Positions 33,767-43,366 are shown, counted from the first letter of the stretch. The stretch: DNA of 64,000 bases from Oceanospirillaceae bacterium (GCA_013215375.1 JABSRB010000012.1:62001-126000); one strand, 5' to 3'. Numbers and translations: made by a program. Notes: a model not told the origin generated them from the sequence alone.

Positions 33767-33876
33767 AAATAATACGAATGAATTTAGACCAGTGAAATAG
33801 ATAATTATTTTCGCTGGTTTATTATGAACTCCCCTGACTCTTAATTAATGGCTAGCAACACCCCAAGTATATTCCA

Positions 33877-34626
33877 CTACCCTTCTTCCTCTGTTTCTTT
33901 ATCATTATTTTTTACGGGTGTACGGTCCTTTCGTTTACGTATCTCGCGGATTTTTTCCGCTGTTTTAATCCCTAATTTATCGACTTGATCATTGATAGGT
34001 CGATGTATTTTGCTCTCAATAAGTTCAGAGAAAACATGGAACAAATGGCCCATTTTACCCGCTAGGGGCTTTATCCATTTCTGAAAAATTTGGGTATTAG
34101 TGATTTTATCAATCAAATAAGAAATCGCCAATAATTCAAGTAGCTGCGCAAAGAAGCTATTAGTAAAAAATAACAATATTTTAGCGAGGATCAACCATAA
34201 TAATTTAAAAAAACCGATGATTAGCGTTTTGATAAATAAAAACAAGGTGGTATTGGCTAGCCCAACAAACCAAGTGCTGGCAGCGGTGACAATACTGGCA
34301 GGGATAAACCACAGCAACATGCCTTTCATATCTAAGCTCTGCCACCACTTTTTTGCCTCGGGGGCTACGTGCACGGTGAAGTGTTGGGAGATTGCGCGAC
34401 TTACCACGTTATCCATGATAAAGCGTTTAAGTGTTAACATCACAATTTTTAAAACCGTCATTTTAGACAAAAACAAGATGATTTCGGTCTTGCTCGCTTT
34501 AATGACCAGCTTGCTATAAAACACCATATTTAGCAGTAGTATTTCCCAATACTGCGGGTAATAAAGCGTGATAATTAGAGAAGTTGGTAGCAGAAAGATC
34601 ATAAACCAACCTAGTAGTCTCAGCAT
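33877..34626 (-). CDS. integral membrane protein of unknown function
   Basis: A 249-residue protein with hydrophobic segments at about 5-35, 100-125 and two or three between 125 and 165, and a highly charged C-terminal tail (EKIREIRKRKDRTPVKNNDKE). AGGAG lies six bases before the ATG at 34626. I do not recognise the family. No neighbour suggests a role. Confidence 0.6.
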   Translation of the reverse strand: MLRLLGWFMIFLLPTSLIITLYYPQYWEILLLNMVFYSKLVIKASKTEIILFLSKMTVLKIVMLTLKRFIMDNVVSRAISQHFTVHVAPEAKKWWQSLDMKGMLLWFIPASIVTAASTWFVGLANTTLFLFIKTLIIGFFKLLWLILAKILLFFTNSFFAQLLELLAISYLIDKITNTQIFQKWIKPLAGKMGHLFHVFSELIESKIHRPINDQVDKLGIKTAEKIREIRKRKDRTPVKNNDKETEEEG

Positions 34627-34853
34627 TAATTACTCCTGTATAAATGCTTTTACGGTGATTTATAAAGTTTATCCCAGTACTCTTCCTCATGCTAACGAGC
34701 TTGTGAGAAATTTGGAGTTTTATAAGTTTGGCGGCGCAATTTAGATGATGTAAAGAAAGTAAAAATAACAGCGAGATAATTGATACCAATGGACTAATAC
34801 AGCTAAAGTGATTAACAGATCACCTTAGCTGTGCTGGTGCTTATATTACAATT

Positions 34854-35741
34854 TTACTTGCTGAATCGGTCCGCATAAAAATCAACTAATTCAGGTACTA
34901 GTTTGTCTCCCATTCCCTGTTTAAGCGCTAAAGTGAGTGCCTCATTGGCACCACCTGACATGATGGTTTTAGCCCCTAAATCTGCTGCCATTTGGCGATA
35001 GTAACCGACATCTTTTGCTGCATTACGGATCGAAAAGGCCAACTGACTAGCATCGCCATCAACACTGTAGCCCTTGATAAAATCCATCATCCCTGAACGC
35101 ACGGGTCCAGCTGACATGACATCATATAAGCTCTGACGCGAAACGCCGGCCTGATCCGCCATCGCAAATGCCTCAGACATTGCATTGGCAGTCGTCATGG
35201 CAAAGAAGTTGTTGATTAACTTGATAGTGTTACCGGAGCCCAATTTACCTAAGTGAAATATATTCTCAGCTAGGTCTTCGAAAACAGGATACACCTTATC
35301 AAAGGCGGCTTTATCCCCAGAGCACATAATATTCAGCAAACCATCTACGGCATGAGTAGGTGTACGCCCTAGAGGCGCATCCATATAAGTCGCACCAACC
35401 GCTGCCACTTCTTCTCCTAATGCCTTGGTAGATTCTGGCAGAGAAGTACCAAAGTCGATAACAATGGTGCCTGGCTTTAGGCCTGCGATCACCCCATCAA
35501 CACCGCGCATACGACTCTCTACTGAATTTGAAGTATCCATGCACAACATAACAATATCACTGGCTTGCGCTAGAGTACGCGCGTTGTCAGCCTCTACAGC
35601 GCCCGCGGCCACTGCGGCATCAATTCTAGGTCGTGACACATTACCCTTAACGGTCAATGTATATCCCAGAGACTGCATGCGCCCCACCATAGCTGCGCCC
35701 ATCAGGCCAAGGCCGATAAATCCAATATTTGGTTTTGTCAT
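34854..35741 (-). CDS. tartronate semialdehyde reductase-like dehydrogenase
   Basis: A 295-residue member of the 3-hydroxyisobutyrate/tartronate-semialdehyde reductase family. The N-terminal NAD(P) motif is GFIGLGLMGAAM; YMDAPLGRTPTHAVDGLLNI is the substrate-loop region, and GSGNTIKLINNFF carries the catalytic lysine. With the hydroxypyruvate-isomerase-like enzyme it could reduce tartronate semialdehyde to glycerate. No LacI-set operator was found upstream, so co-regulation is not shown. Confidence 0.8.
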   Translation of the reverse strand: MTKPNIGFIGLGLMGAAMVGRMQSLGYTLTVKGNVSRPRIDAAVAAGAVEADNARTLAQASDIVMLCMDTSNSVESRMRGVDGVIAGLKPGTIVIDFGTSLPESTKALGEEVAAVGATYMDAPLGRTPTHAVDGLLNIMCSGDKAAFDKVYPVFEDLAENIFHLGKLGSGNTIKLINNFFAMTTANAMSEAFAMADQAGVSRQSLYDVMSAGPVRSGMMDFIKGYSVDGDASQLAFSIRNAAKDVGYYRQMAADLGAKTIMSGGANEALTLALKQGMGDKLVPELVDFYADRFSK

Positions 35742-35850
35742 TGTTTCATTCTCTCAATAGCGATGTAGAAGATTTAGGATATAAATGCACATTTAACGAT
35801 TTTGTTGGATTTTTTCGCTTATTAAGCAACAGAAAGTCGATAAAACCCAA

Positions 35851-35888
35851 AGAGATACTATAACAACTAGAGAGATATTATAACAGCC
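35851..35888. repeat. two-copy 20-bp tandem repeat
   Basis: AGAGATACTATAACAACTAG is followed directly by AGAGATATTATAACAGCC, differing at few positions. It lies in the divergent spacer between the reductase gene and hppD, and may carry promoter or regulator sites for either. Confidence 0.5.
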
Positions 35889-35992
35889 GCTCTTTGTTGT
35901 GGTTATCATCTGTTAGTCGTGAAAAATGATAATAATTAGGCATTTCAAATAAGCTAAACTACTAATAATGGCGCCAAACAATGCAGTTGACT

Positions 35993-36038
35993 TTAGTAAC
36001 CAATGATACTAATGTTAATAAAAGTAACGTTTGTTACT
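35993..36038 (+). promoter_or_regulatory. MarR-type operators upstream of hppD
   Basis: TTAGTAACCAATGATACTAA (35993-36012) matches 18 of 20 bases of a site in front of the MarR-family gene (40880-40899, reverse complement). A second inverted repeat AGTAAC-GTTT-GTTACT follows at 36023-36038, 30 bp before the hppD start. Together they make a convincing operator for the hppD operon. Confidence 0.75.
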
Positions 36039-36067
36039 AACTTGTCGCCATGTTTAGGAGAATAATA

Positions 36068-37165
36068 ATGAAAGACTTGTTTGAGAACCCGATGGGCTTA
36101 GATGGATTTGAGTTTGTAGAATTTACCGCACTGGAGCGTGGTATTCTTGAACCTGTTTTTGAATTAATGGGGTTTACCCTCGTGGCGAAACACCGCTCTA
36201 AAGCTGTTGAGCTGTGGCGGCAGGGCAATATAAACTTAATCACTAATTATGAGCCGAAAAGTCACGCAGCCTATTACGCACAAGAACACGGAGCCTCTGC
36301 CTGCGGCATGGCATTTCGGGTCAAAGATGCTCAGCATGCTTATAACAGTGCCTTGGAAAAAGGCGCGCAACCTGTAGTGATAGAAACAGGGCCTATGGAG
36401 CTACGCTTACCAGCGATCAAAGGTATTGGCGGTGCCACCTTATACTTAATCGACCGCTATCAGGAAGGAAAATCCATTTACGATATTGATTTTGATTGGA
36501 TTGAAGGCGTTGATAGAAATCCAGTAGGCTGTGGTTTTCATACACTCGATCACCTTACCCATAACGTTTATCGTGGGCGTATGGAACACTGGGCCAATTA
36601 CTACGAGCATTTGTTTAACTTTCGCGAGATACGTTATTTCGATATTAAAGGCGAATACACTGGCCTGCGCTCTAAAGCTTTAACTGCCCCTGATGGAAAA
36701 ATTCGTATACCACTCAATGAAGAAGCGGGAACAGGCGGCCAAATTGAAGAGTATTTGATGAAATACAACGGTGAAGGCATCCAGCACATCGCCTTTTCCT
36801 GTGATGACTTGCTGGCGTGTTGGGACCGTCTCAAAGCCCGGGGCCTAAAATTCATGACCGCCCCACCAGAAACTTACTACAAAATGTTAGAGCAACGTTT
36901 ACCCGGTCACGGTGAGCCGACCTCTGAGCTACAATCGAGAGGAATTTTACTCGATGGCACCACCAAGGATGGCGAGAAAAAACTGTTATTGCAGATATTT
37001 TCTGACACATTGTTGGGGCCAATTTTCTTTGAGTTTATTCAACGTAAAAAAGACGACGGTTTTGGCGAAGGTAATTTTAAAGCACTGTTTGAGTCTATTG
37101 AACGCGATCAAGTTGAGCGCGGTCTGATTGGTAATACTGACTCTGCTAAAAACAGTGAGGCCTAA
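36068..37165 (+). CDS. hppD: 4-hydroxyphenylpyruvate dioxygenase
   Basis: A 365-residue enzyme converting 4-hydroxyphenylpyruvate to homogentisate in tyrosine breakdown. Two VOC-fold halves are visible; the iron ligands are His162 (DHLTHNV), His240 (GIQHIAFS) and Glu322 (FFEFIQRK). I use the ATG at 36068 with AGGAG seven bases upstream; a longer frame from 36050 would contain that site. It heads an operon with a VOC protein, a fumarylacetoacetase-family enzyme and maiA. Two MarR-type operators lie just upstream. Confidence 0.95.
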   Translation: MKDLFENPMGLDGFEFVEFTALERGILEPVFELMGFTLVAKHRSKAVELWRQGNINLITNYEPKSHAAYYAQEHGASACGMAFRVKDAQHAYNSALEKGAQPVVIETGPMELRLPAIKGIGGATLYLIDRYQEGKSIYDIDFDWIEGVDRNPVGCGFHTLDHLTHNVYRGRMEHWANYYEHLFNFREIRYFDIKGEYTGLRSKALTAPDGKIRIPLNEEAGTGGQIEEYLMKYNGEGIQHIAFSCDDLLACWDRLKARGLKFMTAPPETYYKMLEQRLPGHGEPTSELQSRGILLDGTTKDGEKKLLLQIFSDTLLGPIFFEFIQRKKDDGFGEGNFKALFESIERDQVERGLIGNTDSAKNSEA

Positions 37166-37167
37166 GT

Positions 37168-37746
37168 ATGGACATTAAAAGAATTCATCATGTCGCCTAT
37201 CGCTGTAAAGACGCTAAAGAAACCGTCACTTTTTATACTCAGCTGCTGGATATGAATTTCCTGCTGGCCATTGCTGAAGATCAAGTGCCCTCCACACAAG
37301 AGCCAGACCCGTACATGCACGTTTTTCTAGATGCAGGGCAAGGTAACGTGCTGGCTTTTTTTGAAATACCTAATGCCAAACCTATGGGCAAAGATAAAAA
37401 CACCCCAGAGTGGGTGCAACACATTGCCTTTGAAGTGGATTCTATGGCGACATTATTAGCGGCTAAAGACAAACTCTCCGCAGCGGGCATTAATGTATTG
37501 GGCCCCACCGATCACACTATTTTTAAATCCATTTACTTCTTTGACCCCAACGGACACCGACTAGAATTAGCGGTTAATACCGCGCAACCCGGCATGTTAG
37601 AGGAACTTAAACGTGTCGCTCCCGCTATGTTGGATGAATGGTCACTCACCAAAAAAGCGCCTCAGCACGCCGCTTGGTTACACAGTGGCGAGACATTTAT
37701 CAGCAAAACTAAATCAATCGATGAATCTAAAGGTAAAACGCAATGA
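37168..37746 (+). CDS. VOC-family (glyoxalase/dioxygenase fold) protein
   Basis: A 192-residue protein with one complete VOC module: a His at the start (KRIHHVAYRC), WVQHIAFEVDS and YFFDPNGHRLEL, which together give a His/His/Glu metal set. It begins 2 bp after hppD and overlaps the next gene by 4 bp, so it belongs to the tyrosine operon. Its function is not known to me; acting on a pathway intermediate is an inference from position. It is too small and of the wrong fold to be a homogentisate dioxygenase. Confidence 0.8.
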   Translation: MDIKRIHHVAYRCKDAKETVTFYTQLLDMNFLLAIAEDQVPSTQEPDPYMHVFLDAGQGNVLAFFEIPNAKPMGKDKNTPEWVQHIAFEVDSMATLLAAKDKLSAAGINVLGPTDHTIFKSIYFFDPNGHRLELAVNTAQPGMLEELKRVAPAMLDEWSLTKKAPQHAAWLHSGETFISKTKSIDESKGKTQ

Positions 37747-38756
37747 AACTTGCCAGCTTAAAATCAGGACGTGATGGTGCTTTAGTGATCGTTAGTGATG
37801 ACCTATCCTCTATGGTATCGGCAGAAGATATTGCCCCTACCCTACAAGCGGCATTAGATGATTGGAGTAATATCGCGCCGCTGCTGCTGGCGCGTTATAA
37901 AGCACTGCAAGCGGGACAGCTAGATACACAACCGTTTGATCAAAGTCATTGTGCATCCCCATTGCCAAGGGCTTATCAATGGGCAGATGGCAGTGCTTAC
38001 GTAAACCACGTTGAGTTAGTACGCAAAGCACGCAAGGCTGAAATGCCCGCCACTTTTTGGACGGAGCCATTAATGTACCAAGGCGGATCCGATACTTTTT
38101 TAGCACCATTTGAGCCCATTTCGATGCCGCAAAGTGCAGGTTTTGGTATTGATTTTGAAGCGGAGATCGCCGTGATAACTGACGATGTCCCGATGGGTGT
38201 TAACCCTGAGGAAGCTCTTGGCTATGTGCGCTTGATTATGTTGGTTAATGATGTGTCACTGCGCGGTTTAATCCCCGGTGAACTCGCCAAAGGCTTTGGA
38301 TTTTTTCAATCAAAACCCTCCAGTGCTTTTAGCCCCGTATGTGTGGTGCCTGAGGTATTAGGTGATGCTTGGCAATTAGGTAAGTTATCGCTACCGCTAC
38401 TCTCCCATTACAATGGCGAGCTATTTGGCAAACCCGATGCCGGCATAGATATGACTTTTCACTTTGGCGAATTAATTGCCCACGCTGCTAATACTCGGGC
38501 ATTGGTAGCAGGGACCATAATTGGCTCTGGTACTGTCTCTAATAAACTTGACGATGGTCCGGGTAAAGCCGTTAATGCGGGCGGCGTCGGTTACAGTTGT
38601 ATTGCTGAAGTACGCATGATCGAAACCATTCAACAAGGTGCTCCTAGCACTGCGTTTATGGATTTTGGAGATACCATCGAGATTGAAATGCTCGATCAAA
38701 ACAATCAATCTATCTTTGGTCAGATTAAACAAAAAGTGATTAAAACAGGCGGTTAA
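37743..38756 (+). CDS. fumarylacetoacetate hydrolase-family protein
   Basis: A 337-residue FAH-family hydrolase. Metal-binding residues lie in GIDFEAEIAVITDD; SLRGLIPGELAKGFGFFQS and SAFSPVCVVP are conserved in this family, as is GSGTVSN near the end. It would split fumarylacetoacetate to fumarate and acetoacetate as the last step of tyrosine catabolism. Start codon overlaps the VOC stop (ATGA). Confidence 0.88.
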   Translation: MKLASLKSGRDGALVIVSDDLSSMVSAEDIAPTLQAALDDWSNIAPLLLARYKALQAGQLDTQPFDQSHCASPLPRAYQWADGSAYVNHVELVRKARKAEMPATFWTEPLMYQGGSDTFLAPFEPISMPQSAGFGIDFEAEIAVITDDVPMGVNPEEALGYVRLIMLVNDVSLRGLIPGELAKGFGFFQSKPSSAFSPVCVVPEVLGDAWQLGKLSLPLLSHYNGELFGKPDAGIDMTFHFGELIAHAANTRALVAGTIIGSGTVSNKLDDGPGKAVNAGGVGYSCIAEVRMIETIQQGAPSTAFMDFGDTIEIEMLDQNNQSIFGQIKQKVIKTGG

Positions 38757-38781
38757 AAGTGGCCATGAGGAGCATACCAAC

Positions 38782-39435
38782 ATGATTTTATATGATTATT
38801 ATCGCTCCTCCGCTTCTTACCGGATTAGAATTGCGCTCAATCTAAAGTCACTAAGCTATCGACAGCTCCCAGTTAATTTAGTGGCCGCTGAGCAATCTAA
38901 AACCGCCCATCAACAACTCAATACCCAGCAACTAGTACCGGTATTGGTTGATGGTGATACTAACTTAACGCAATCTTTAGCAATTTGTGAATACTTGGAT
39001 GAAGCCTATCCTCAATCCTTTGCGCTGATAACAGGCAACCCCAAGCAACGCTGTGTCATTCGAGCTTTTGCGTTGGCAATTGCCTGTGAAATACACCCCG
39101 TGAACAACCTGCGAGTATTAAAGTATCTACAAGCTGATATGAAAGTAGATGAGGCATCTAAAACGCAGTGGTATCAACATTGGGTAAACACGACTTTTAC
39201 TGCTTTAGAAAGACAATTGTCGCAGCGCACTAACACAAGTCCCTTCTGTTTTGGCGATCAACCCACCCTCGCGGATGTCTGTTTAATCCCACAGATATAT
39301 AATGCCAAACGTTTTGAGGTTGATATGAGTCAGTACCCTTTGTTGCTGGACATTGATCGTAATTGTCAGGCTATTGATGCTTTTGCTAAGGCGCATCCAG
39401 ATTATTTACCTAAGATCAAGATACCACTAAAGTAA
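38782..39435 (+). CDS. maiA: maleylacetoacetate isomerase (zeta-class GST)
   Basis: A 217-residue glutathione transferase with the zeta-class active-site motif RSSASYRIRIALNL and the glutathione site QLVPVLVDGDTNLTQSLAI. It isomerises maleylacetoacetate to fumarylacetoacetate. GAGGAG precedes its start by nine bases. It completes an operon with hppD and the FAH-family gene; the homogentisate dioxygenase that should produce its substrate is not in the window. Confidence 0.92.
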   Translation: MILYDYYRSSASYRIRIALNLKSLSYRQLPVNLVAAEQSKTAHQQLNTQQLVPVLVDGDTNLTQSLAICEYLDEAYPQSFALITGNPKQRCVIRAFALAIACEIHPVNNLRVLKYLQADMKVDEASKTQWYQHWVNTTFTALERQLSQRTNTSPFCFGDQPTLADVCLIPQIYNAKRFEVDMSQYPLLLDIDRNCQAIDAFAKAHPDYLPKIKIPLK

Positions 39436-39529
39436 CAGGGTTCATCTGGCAGCGGTAATCATGCACAAGACGATTGTAGTAGGAAGCAGCGAAAAGCGTT
39501 CGCCGTGCCATTATTTGTTCCATTAGAGT

Positions 39530-40051
39530 TTATTTTAAAGACAAAGAGGACATCATCCTCTTTCCTATCGGCAGCCAAATTTTAGATTGTTCTACAGTCG
39601 TATTGAAAGCAACAAATAAAAGCCGCCCATCAACAGAAGACCCATATATAATATTGTGAATTTTTGTATCGATAGCTGGTGTAATTAGCTCCATTATTAT
39701 AAAAGCACTTCCATTTTGTTCGATCACCTCATCTCTTATCCATTTAGCGGAGGGATACAGATTATGGAACATTTTTGAAAATGCAATATGGGCATCATTT
39801 ATTTGTGACGGTTGTATTTTCGAGGCCGTATGGTTGAATGCTATTGATATACCACCTGTCTCATCACTCAACACCTCAGTCGGTCGACGAGAGTTAGGAT
39901 ATTTGAGCGCTAAAACTTCTTTAGTCATTTGTGTAAAGTTTTTAGGGATATCAATTGTAACTTTTCCATTGAGCACTTCGACAGTGGAAAATTCTACAGC
40001 GCTGGAGAACGCACTAAATGTAAGTATTAATATTATGCCAATGTATTTCAT
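39530..40051 (-). CDS. secreted protein of unknown function
   Basis: A 173-residue protein with a signal peptide (YIGIILILTFSAFSSA then VEFST). The mature part has alternating strands (VLNGKVTIDIPKNFTQM; AFIIMELITPA; GRLLFVAFNT) that recall DcrB/PsbP-like small periplasmic proteins, a weak resemblance only. It is a single gene, convergent with maiA. Confidence 0.55.
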   Translation of the reverse strand: MKYIGIILILTFSAFSSAVEFSTVEVLNGKVTIDIPKNFTQMTKEVLALKYPNSRRPTEVLSDETGGISIAFNHTASKIQPSQINDAHIAFSKMFHNLYPSAKWIRDEVIEQNGSAFIIMELITPAIDTKIHNIIYGSSVDGRLLFVAFNTTVEQSKIWLPIGKRMMSSLSLK

Positions 40052-40349
40052 GCTACTTCCTTGTAATGTAATAGCTTAATTGTGTGCTGGCAGATTTTCA
40101 TTAAAACTATATTCACTAAAATCATGCCAACATTGTAATTTAAAAGTACTCTAAAAATTGCAACCTATCTTTTTTGCCTGCACGCTATCGATAAATTTGC
40201 AGTATAATATAAGTCAGTAAAGGTTGCCTAACTGTATGAATTAAAATGAATTCGAGAGTAGCACTAGGTTAATCTTCAAAATTTTTTTCGTTGTATTCCT
40301 TCGACAGCACCTGACCAACTACTTATTTATATAATTTCAAAATGTGTTC

Positions 40350-40814
40350 TTATTTCTCCTCTACATCAGATGATGCTAGATGGCCACTCAGTTTCAGGGT
40401 AAGTTGACGTAACATCTGGCGCTCAGAATCCGTTAATCCCTGCAACAAACGCTGCTCTTGATCACGCACTAAAGGGATTATTTCTTGATATAAATCAATA
40501 CCTTTACTTGATAATTTAAGACTAATAGTACGACGATCTGTATCACTGATTTGCTGTGATAAATACTCAGCCGCCATCAATTTAGCGATTGCTCGACTCA
40601 CCTGCATTTTATCGAAATGGGTAAACTGACATATTTCGCGTGCCGAAATATCGGTGTGCTGACCAATGGTCGCTAGCACCCGCCACTCCATTTTGGATAA
40701 GTCGTATTTTTTATATATCTGGGCAATATACTCGCTCATTTGCTGCGCTAAGATAGAAAATTGGTAGGGGAAAAAACCTTTAAGATCTAACTGGGTTTCA
40801 CTATCGCTGGACAT
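40350..40814 (-). CDS. MarR-family transcriptional regulator, likely of tyrosine catabolism
   Basis: A 154-residue winged-helix regulator with the MarR pattern (LSKMEWRVLATIGQHTDISA, recognition helix HFDKMQVSRAIAKL, wing DTDRRTISLKLSSKG). I use the ATG at 40814 (GAGAG upstream) rather than a TTG at 40838. A 20-bp site 65 bp upstream is almost the same as one in front of hppD, so it most likely represses both the hppD operon and itself. Small aromatic acids are usual MarR ligands; homogentisate or hydroxyphenylpyruvate would fit. Confidence 0.88.
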   Translation of the reverse strand: MSSDSETQLDLKGFFPYQFSILAQQMSEYIAQIYKKYDLSKMEWRVLATIGQHTDISAREICQFTHFDKMQVSRAIAKLMAAEYLSQQISDTDRRTISLKLSSKGIDLYQEIIPLVRDQEQRLLQGLTDSERQMLRQLTLKLSGHLASSDVEEK

Positions 40815-40879
40815 TTTACATACTCTCAATGGAGCCAAAACGATAGTTTACAATATCTTTGCCGATTGTGTTATCGAAT

Positions 40880-40899
40880 TTAGTATCGATGGTTACTAA
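40880..40899 (-). promoter_or_regulatory. MarR-type operator in front of the MarR gene
   Basis: On the minus strand TTAGTAACCATCGATACTAA, 18/20 identical to 35993-36012 upstream of hppD. Each contains an inner TTAGTA/TACTAA inverted repeat. Confidence 0.75.
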
Positions 40900-40936
40900 T
40901 TCAATTCCTGCCATTTAAGACTTCCAATTAAGGTTT

Positions 40937-42358
40937 TCAATTAATGCTCTGCTGTATGTTCTGTTCAGCTATGACACCCAATTGTTGAATCGCCTGTTCG
41001 GTTTTCTGATCAATAGAGACGCTGCAATTAATGCGTAGACAGTTAAGGTACTTGCCTTTCGAGGAGAATAGCTGTCCTGGCAAAAATGCTATCCCCTGCT
41101 GGATTGCACTATCAAACATGGCAGTGGTGTTGCAGCCTTTAGGCAATTCAACCCAAAGAATATAGCCGCCTTTGGGCTGACTCAGGATGGTTCCCGCGGG
41201 GAAATGCAAGGCTATTTTCTTTTGAAACCAGTCGATATGTTGCATATAAATGTTGCACAGCTGTCGAATATGTCGATCGTAGGCCCCTGTCGATAAAAAC
41301 TCTGCCGCTGCCGCTTGCGCCATACTTGATGCACTAACATTGGTAAAAGACTTTAAATATTCTATCTTGTTGAAATATTTTCCCGGGCATACCCAGCCTA
41401 CTCTAAAACCCGGTGCCACTGATTTTGATATCGATGAGCAATACAATACCAAACCATTTTTGTCATAGGCTTTAGCGGGTGCATTTCTAGTGGCACTGTG
41501 TGACAAATCACCAAATAGATCATCCTCTATCAAAGGAACTGAAGTTTCTGCTAATAACTCAACCAGCTTTTTCTTGTTGGCCTGTGACATATTAGAGCCA
41601 CTAGGGTTATTAAACGCCGGCACAAGTGCCACTGCTGCTATTTGCCATTGTTCAAGTGCTAACGCCATCGCCTCAAGGCTAATGCCATCATTACTGTCTG
41701 CCGGTATTTCCAAGGCTTTCAAACCCAATGACTCAATTGCCTGTAACAATCCCACAAAGGCTGGTGACTCTATCGCGATAGTATCCCCAGGGCTCGCCAC
41801 GGCACGCAGACATAATATCAGCGCCTCCTGACAGCCATTGGTGACTATCACTTCATCTTCAGCGATATGACAGCCGGTCTCGGCTAAACGTCTACTGACC
41901 TGTCGTTTTAGAAATTGATGTCCGCCTGAAAAATGCGCAGTGAGTAGGTCCTTCATCTCTAATTGGATCAGTTTGCGCATAATACGCTGTAGTTGTTTTA
42001 ACGGCAGAAATTCTATTGAGGGGTAAGCGGTGCCAAAATTAACGATACCGGCGTTTTCACAAGCATGAAAAGTCTGGATGGCTAAATCGTGAATAGCCAC
42101 CTCATTAGGTAGCCCCAAAGCCTGAATAGGCCTTTTAAGCGGGGCTACTTCGCGCGCTTTGACAAAAAAACCTGATTTCGGCCGCGGCTCAATAATACGT
42201 TGATCTTCTAACACTGCATAAGCCTTTTGCACCGTCGCTACACTCACGCCGTTTAGCCTGCTCAGGCGCCTAATTGAGGGCAGTTTATCGCCGCTTTTAA
42301 AGATACCTTCTTCTATTTGCTGGGATATTTTCTGTACTAACTGCTCATACAATGTCAT
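40937..42358 (-). CDS. MocR-type (GntR-aminotransferase) transcriptional regulator
   Basis: A 473-residue fusion: GntR winged helix at residues 1-70 (SIRRLSRLNGVSVATVQKAY) and a fold-type I aminotransferase domain with the PLP lysine in YCSSISKSVAPGFRVGW and NNPSGSN. Such regulators bind PLP and often sense amino-acid-derived ligands. It is divergent from phhA, and the spacer carries three copies of a CTGTAC-containing site, so it probably controls phenylalanine hydroxylation. Confidence 0.9.
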   Translation of the reverse strand: MTLYEQLVQKISQQIEEGIFKSGDKLPSIRRLSRLNGVSVATVQKAYAVLEDQRIIEPRPKSGFFVKAREVAPLKRPIQALGLPNEVAIHDLAIQTFHACENAGIVNFGTAYPSIEFLPLKQLQRIMRKLIQLEMKDLLTAHFSGGHQFLKRQVSRRLAETGCHIAEDEVIVTNGCQEALILCLRAVASPGDTIAIESPAFVGLLQAIESLGLKALEIPADSNDGISLEAMALALEQWQIAAVALVPAFNNPSGSNMSQANKKKLVELLAETSVPLIEDDLFGDLSHSATRNAPAKAYDKNGLVLYCSSISKSVAPGFRVGWVCPGKYFNKIEYLKSFTNVSASSMAQAAAAEFLSTGAYDRHIRQLCNIYMQHIDWFQKKIALHFPAGTILSQPKGGYILWVELPKGCNTTAMFDSAIQQGIAFLPGQLFSSKGKYLNCLRINCSVSIDQKTEQAIQQLGVIAEQNIQQSIN

Positions 42359-42421
42359 TAAATTTCCTTGCTGTTATGCCGCAATGCAATACTTAGTGAA
42401 AACCGCTTGGCTTTTGTAAAA

Positions 42422-42512
42422 CCAGTACAGTTGGTGATCAATAGCACCTAGACAGAGTTTGTAATCACCCATCTGTACTGGCTTTATTATCAAGTTATTA
42501 CATCTGTACAGG
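42422..42512. promoter_or_regulatory. triplicated MocR-type operator between mocR-like gene and phhA
   Basis: CATCTGTACTGG (42470-42481) and CATCTGTACAGG (42501-42512) are direct repeats 31 bp apart; CCAGTACAG (42422-42430) is the same site inverted. An additional GGTGAT/ATCACC pair flanks the middle. Direct repeats about three helical turns apart are typical of MocR-type regulators. Confidence 0.7.
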
Positions 42513-42568
42513 TAGCATTGTGCGCTTTAGAATTAAGTTAAGCAATGACCAGACAACAGGGAAAGGTA

Positions 42569-43366
42569 ATGACAAAAACCACTCACTACAAAGCTAAGCA
42601 GCCCGATGAAAATGGAATCATCCACTACTCTCATGAAGAAAATAACACATGGCAGTTGTTGATTAAGCGTCAATTGAAATTGATTAAACATAGAGCTTGT
42701 GATGAATTTCTCACAGGCCTCGATAAACTTAACTTACCTTTGCATTGTATCCCGCAACTTAGCGACATTGATGCGACCCTACAAAGAGAAACCGGCTGGC
42801 AAACTTCAGCGGTACCAGCGCTGATCAATTTTGATCGTTTTTTTGCACTGCTCGCCGATAGAAAGTTCCCAGTGGCGACCTTTATTCGCACCAGACAAGA
42901 AATTGATTACGTGCAAGAGCCGGATATATTTCACGAGATCTTTGGTCACTGTCCACTACTAACCAATCCAGACTTTGCTCGTTTCACTGAAAATTATGGA
43001 AAATTGGCGATGCGAGCCTCCAAACAAGAACGACAATATTTAGCGAGGCTGTACTGGTTTACGGTTGAATTTGGCTTGCTTGAAACCGCCAAAGGACTGC
43101 GCATCTATGGCGGTGGCATTCTCTCCTCAAAAGAGGAAGTGTTGTATGCTGTTGAATCAGAACAAGCGCTAAAAATAGCGTTTAACACTTTAGATGTGCT
43201 GCGTACTCCCTATCGAATCGATGTGCTGCAGGCGATCTATTTTAAAATCGGCAGTATGGCGGATCTATCAGCAATATCGAAATTAGATTTATTAGAATTA
43301 GTGGCTCAGGCCAAAAAACTTGGACCCTACCGCTCGCTGTACCCAGAGTTAGAACACGCTAGTTAA
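42569..43366 (+). CDS. phhA: phenylalanine 4-monooxygenase
   Basis: A 265-residue pterin- and iron-dependent hydroxylase turning phenylalanine into tyrosine. Iron ligands lie in DIFHEIFGHCPLL (two His) and FTVEFGL (Glu). I use the ATG at 42569, preceded by GGGAAAGG; another ATG at 42545 lies upstream without such a site. It is followed by the pterin dehydratase gene 57 bp downstream. It feeds tyrosine to the pathway encoded by hppD-maiA. Confidence 0.95.
   Translation: MTKTTHYKAKQPDENGIIHYSHEENNTWQLLIKRQLKLIKHRACDEFLTGLDKLNLPLHCIPQLSDIDATLQRETGWQTSAVPALINFDRFFALLADRKFPVATFIRTRQEIDYVQEPDIFHEIFGHCPLLTNPDFARFTENYGKLAMRASKQERQYLARLYWFTVEFGLLETAKGLRIYGGGILSSKEEVLYAVESEQALKIAFNTLDVLRTPYRIDVLQAIYFKIGSMADLSAISKLDLLELVAQAKKLGPYRSLYPELEHAS

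Noticed and set aside
37168-37746. VOC gene as the missing homogentisate dioxygenase
   Set aside because: Homogentisate dioxygenase is a cupin-type protein of more than 400 residues; this one is a 192-residue VOC protein.
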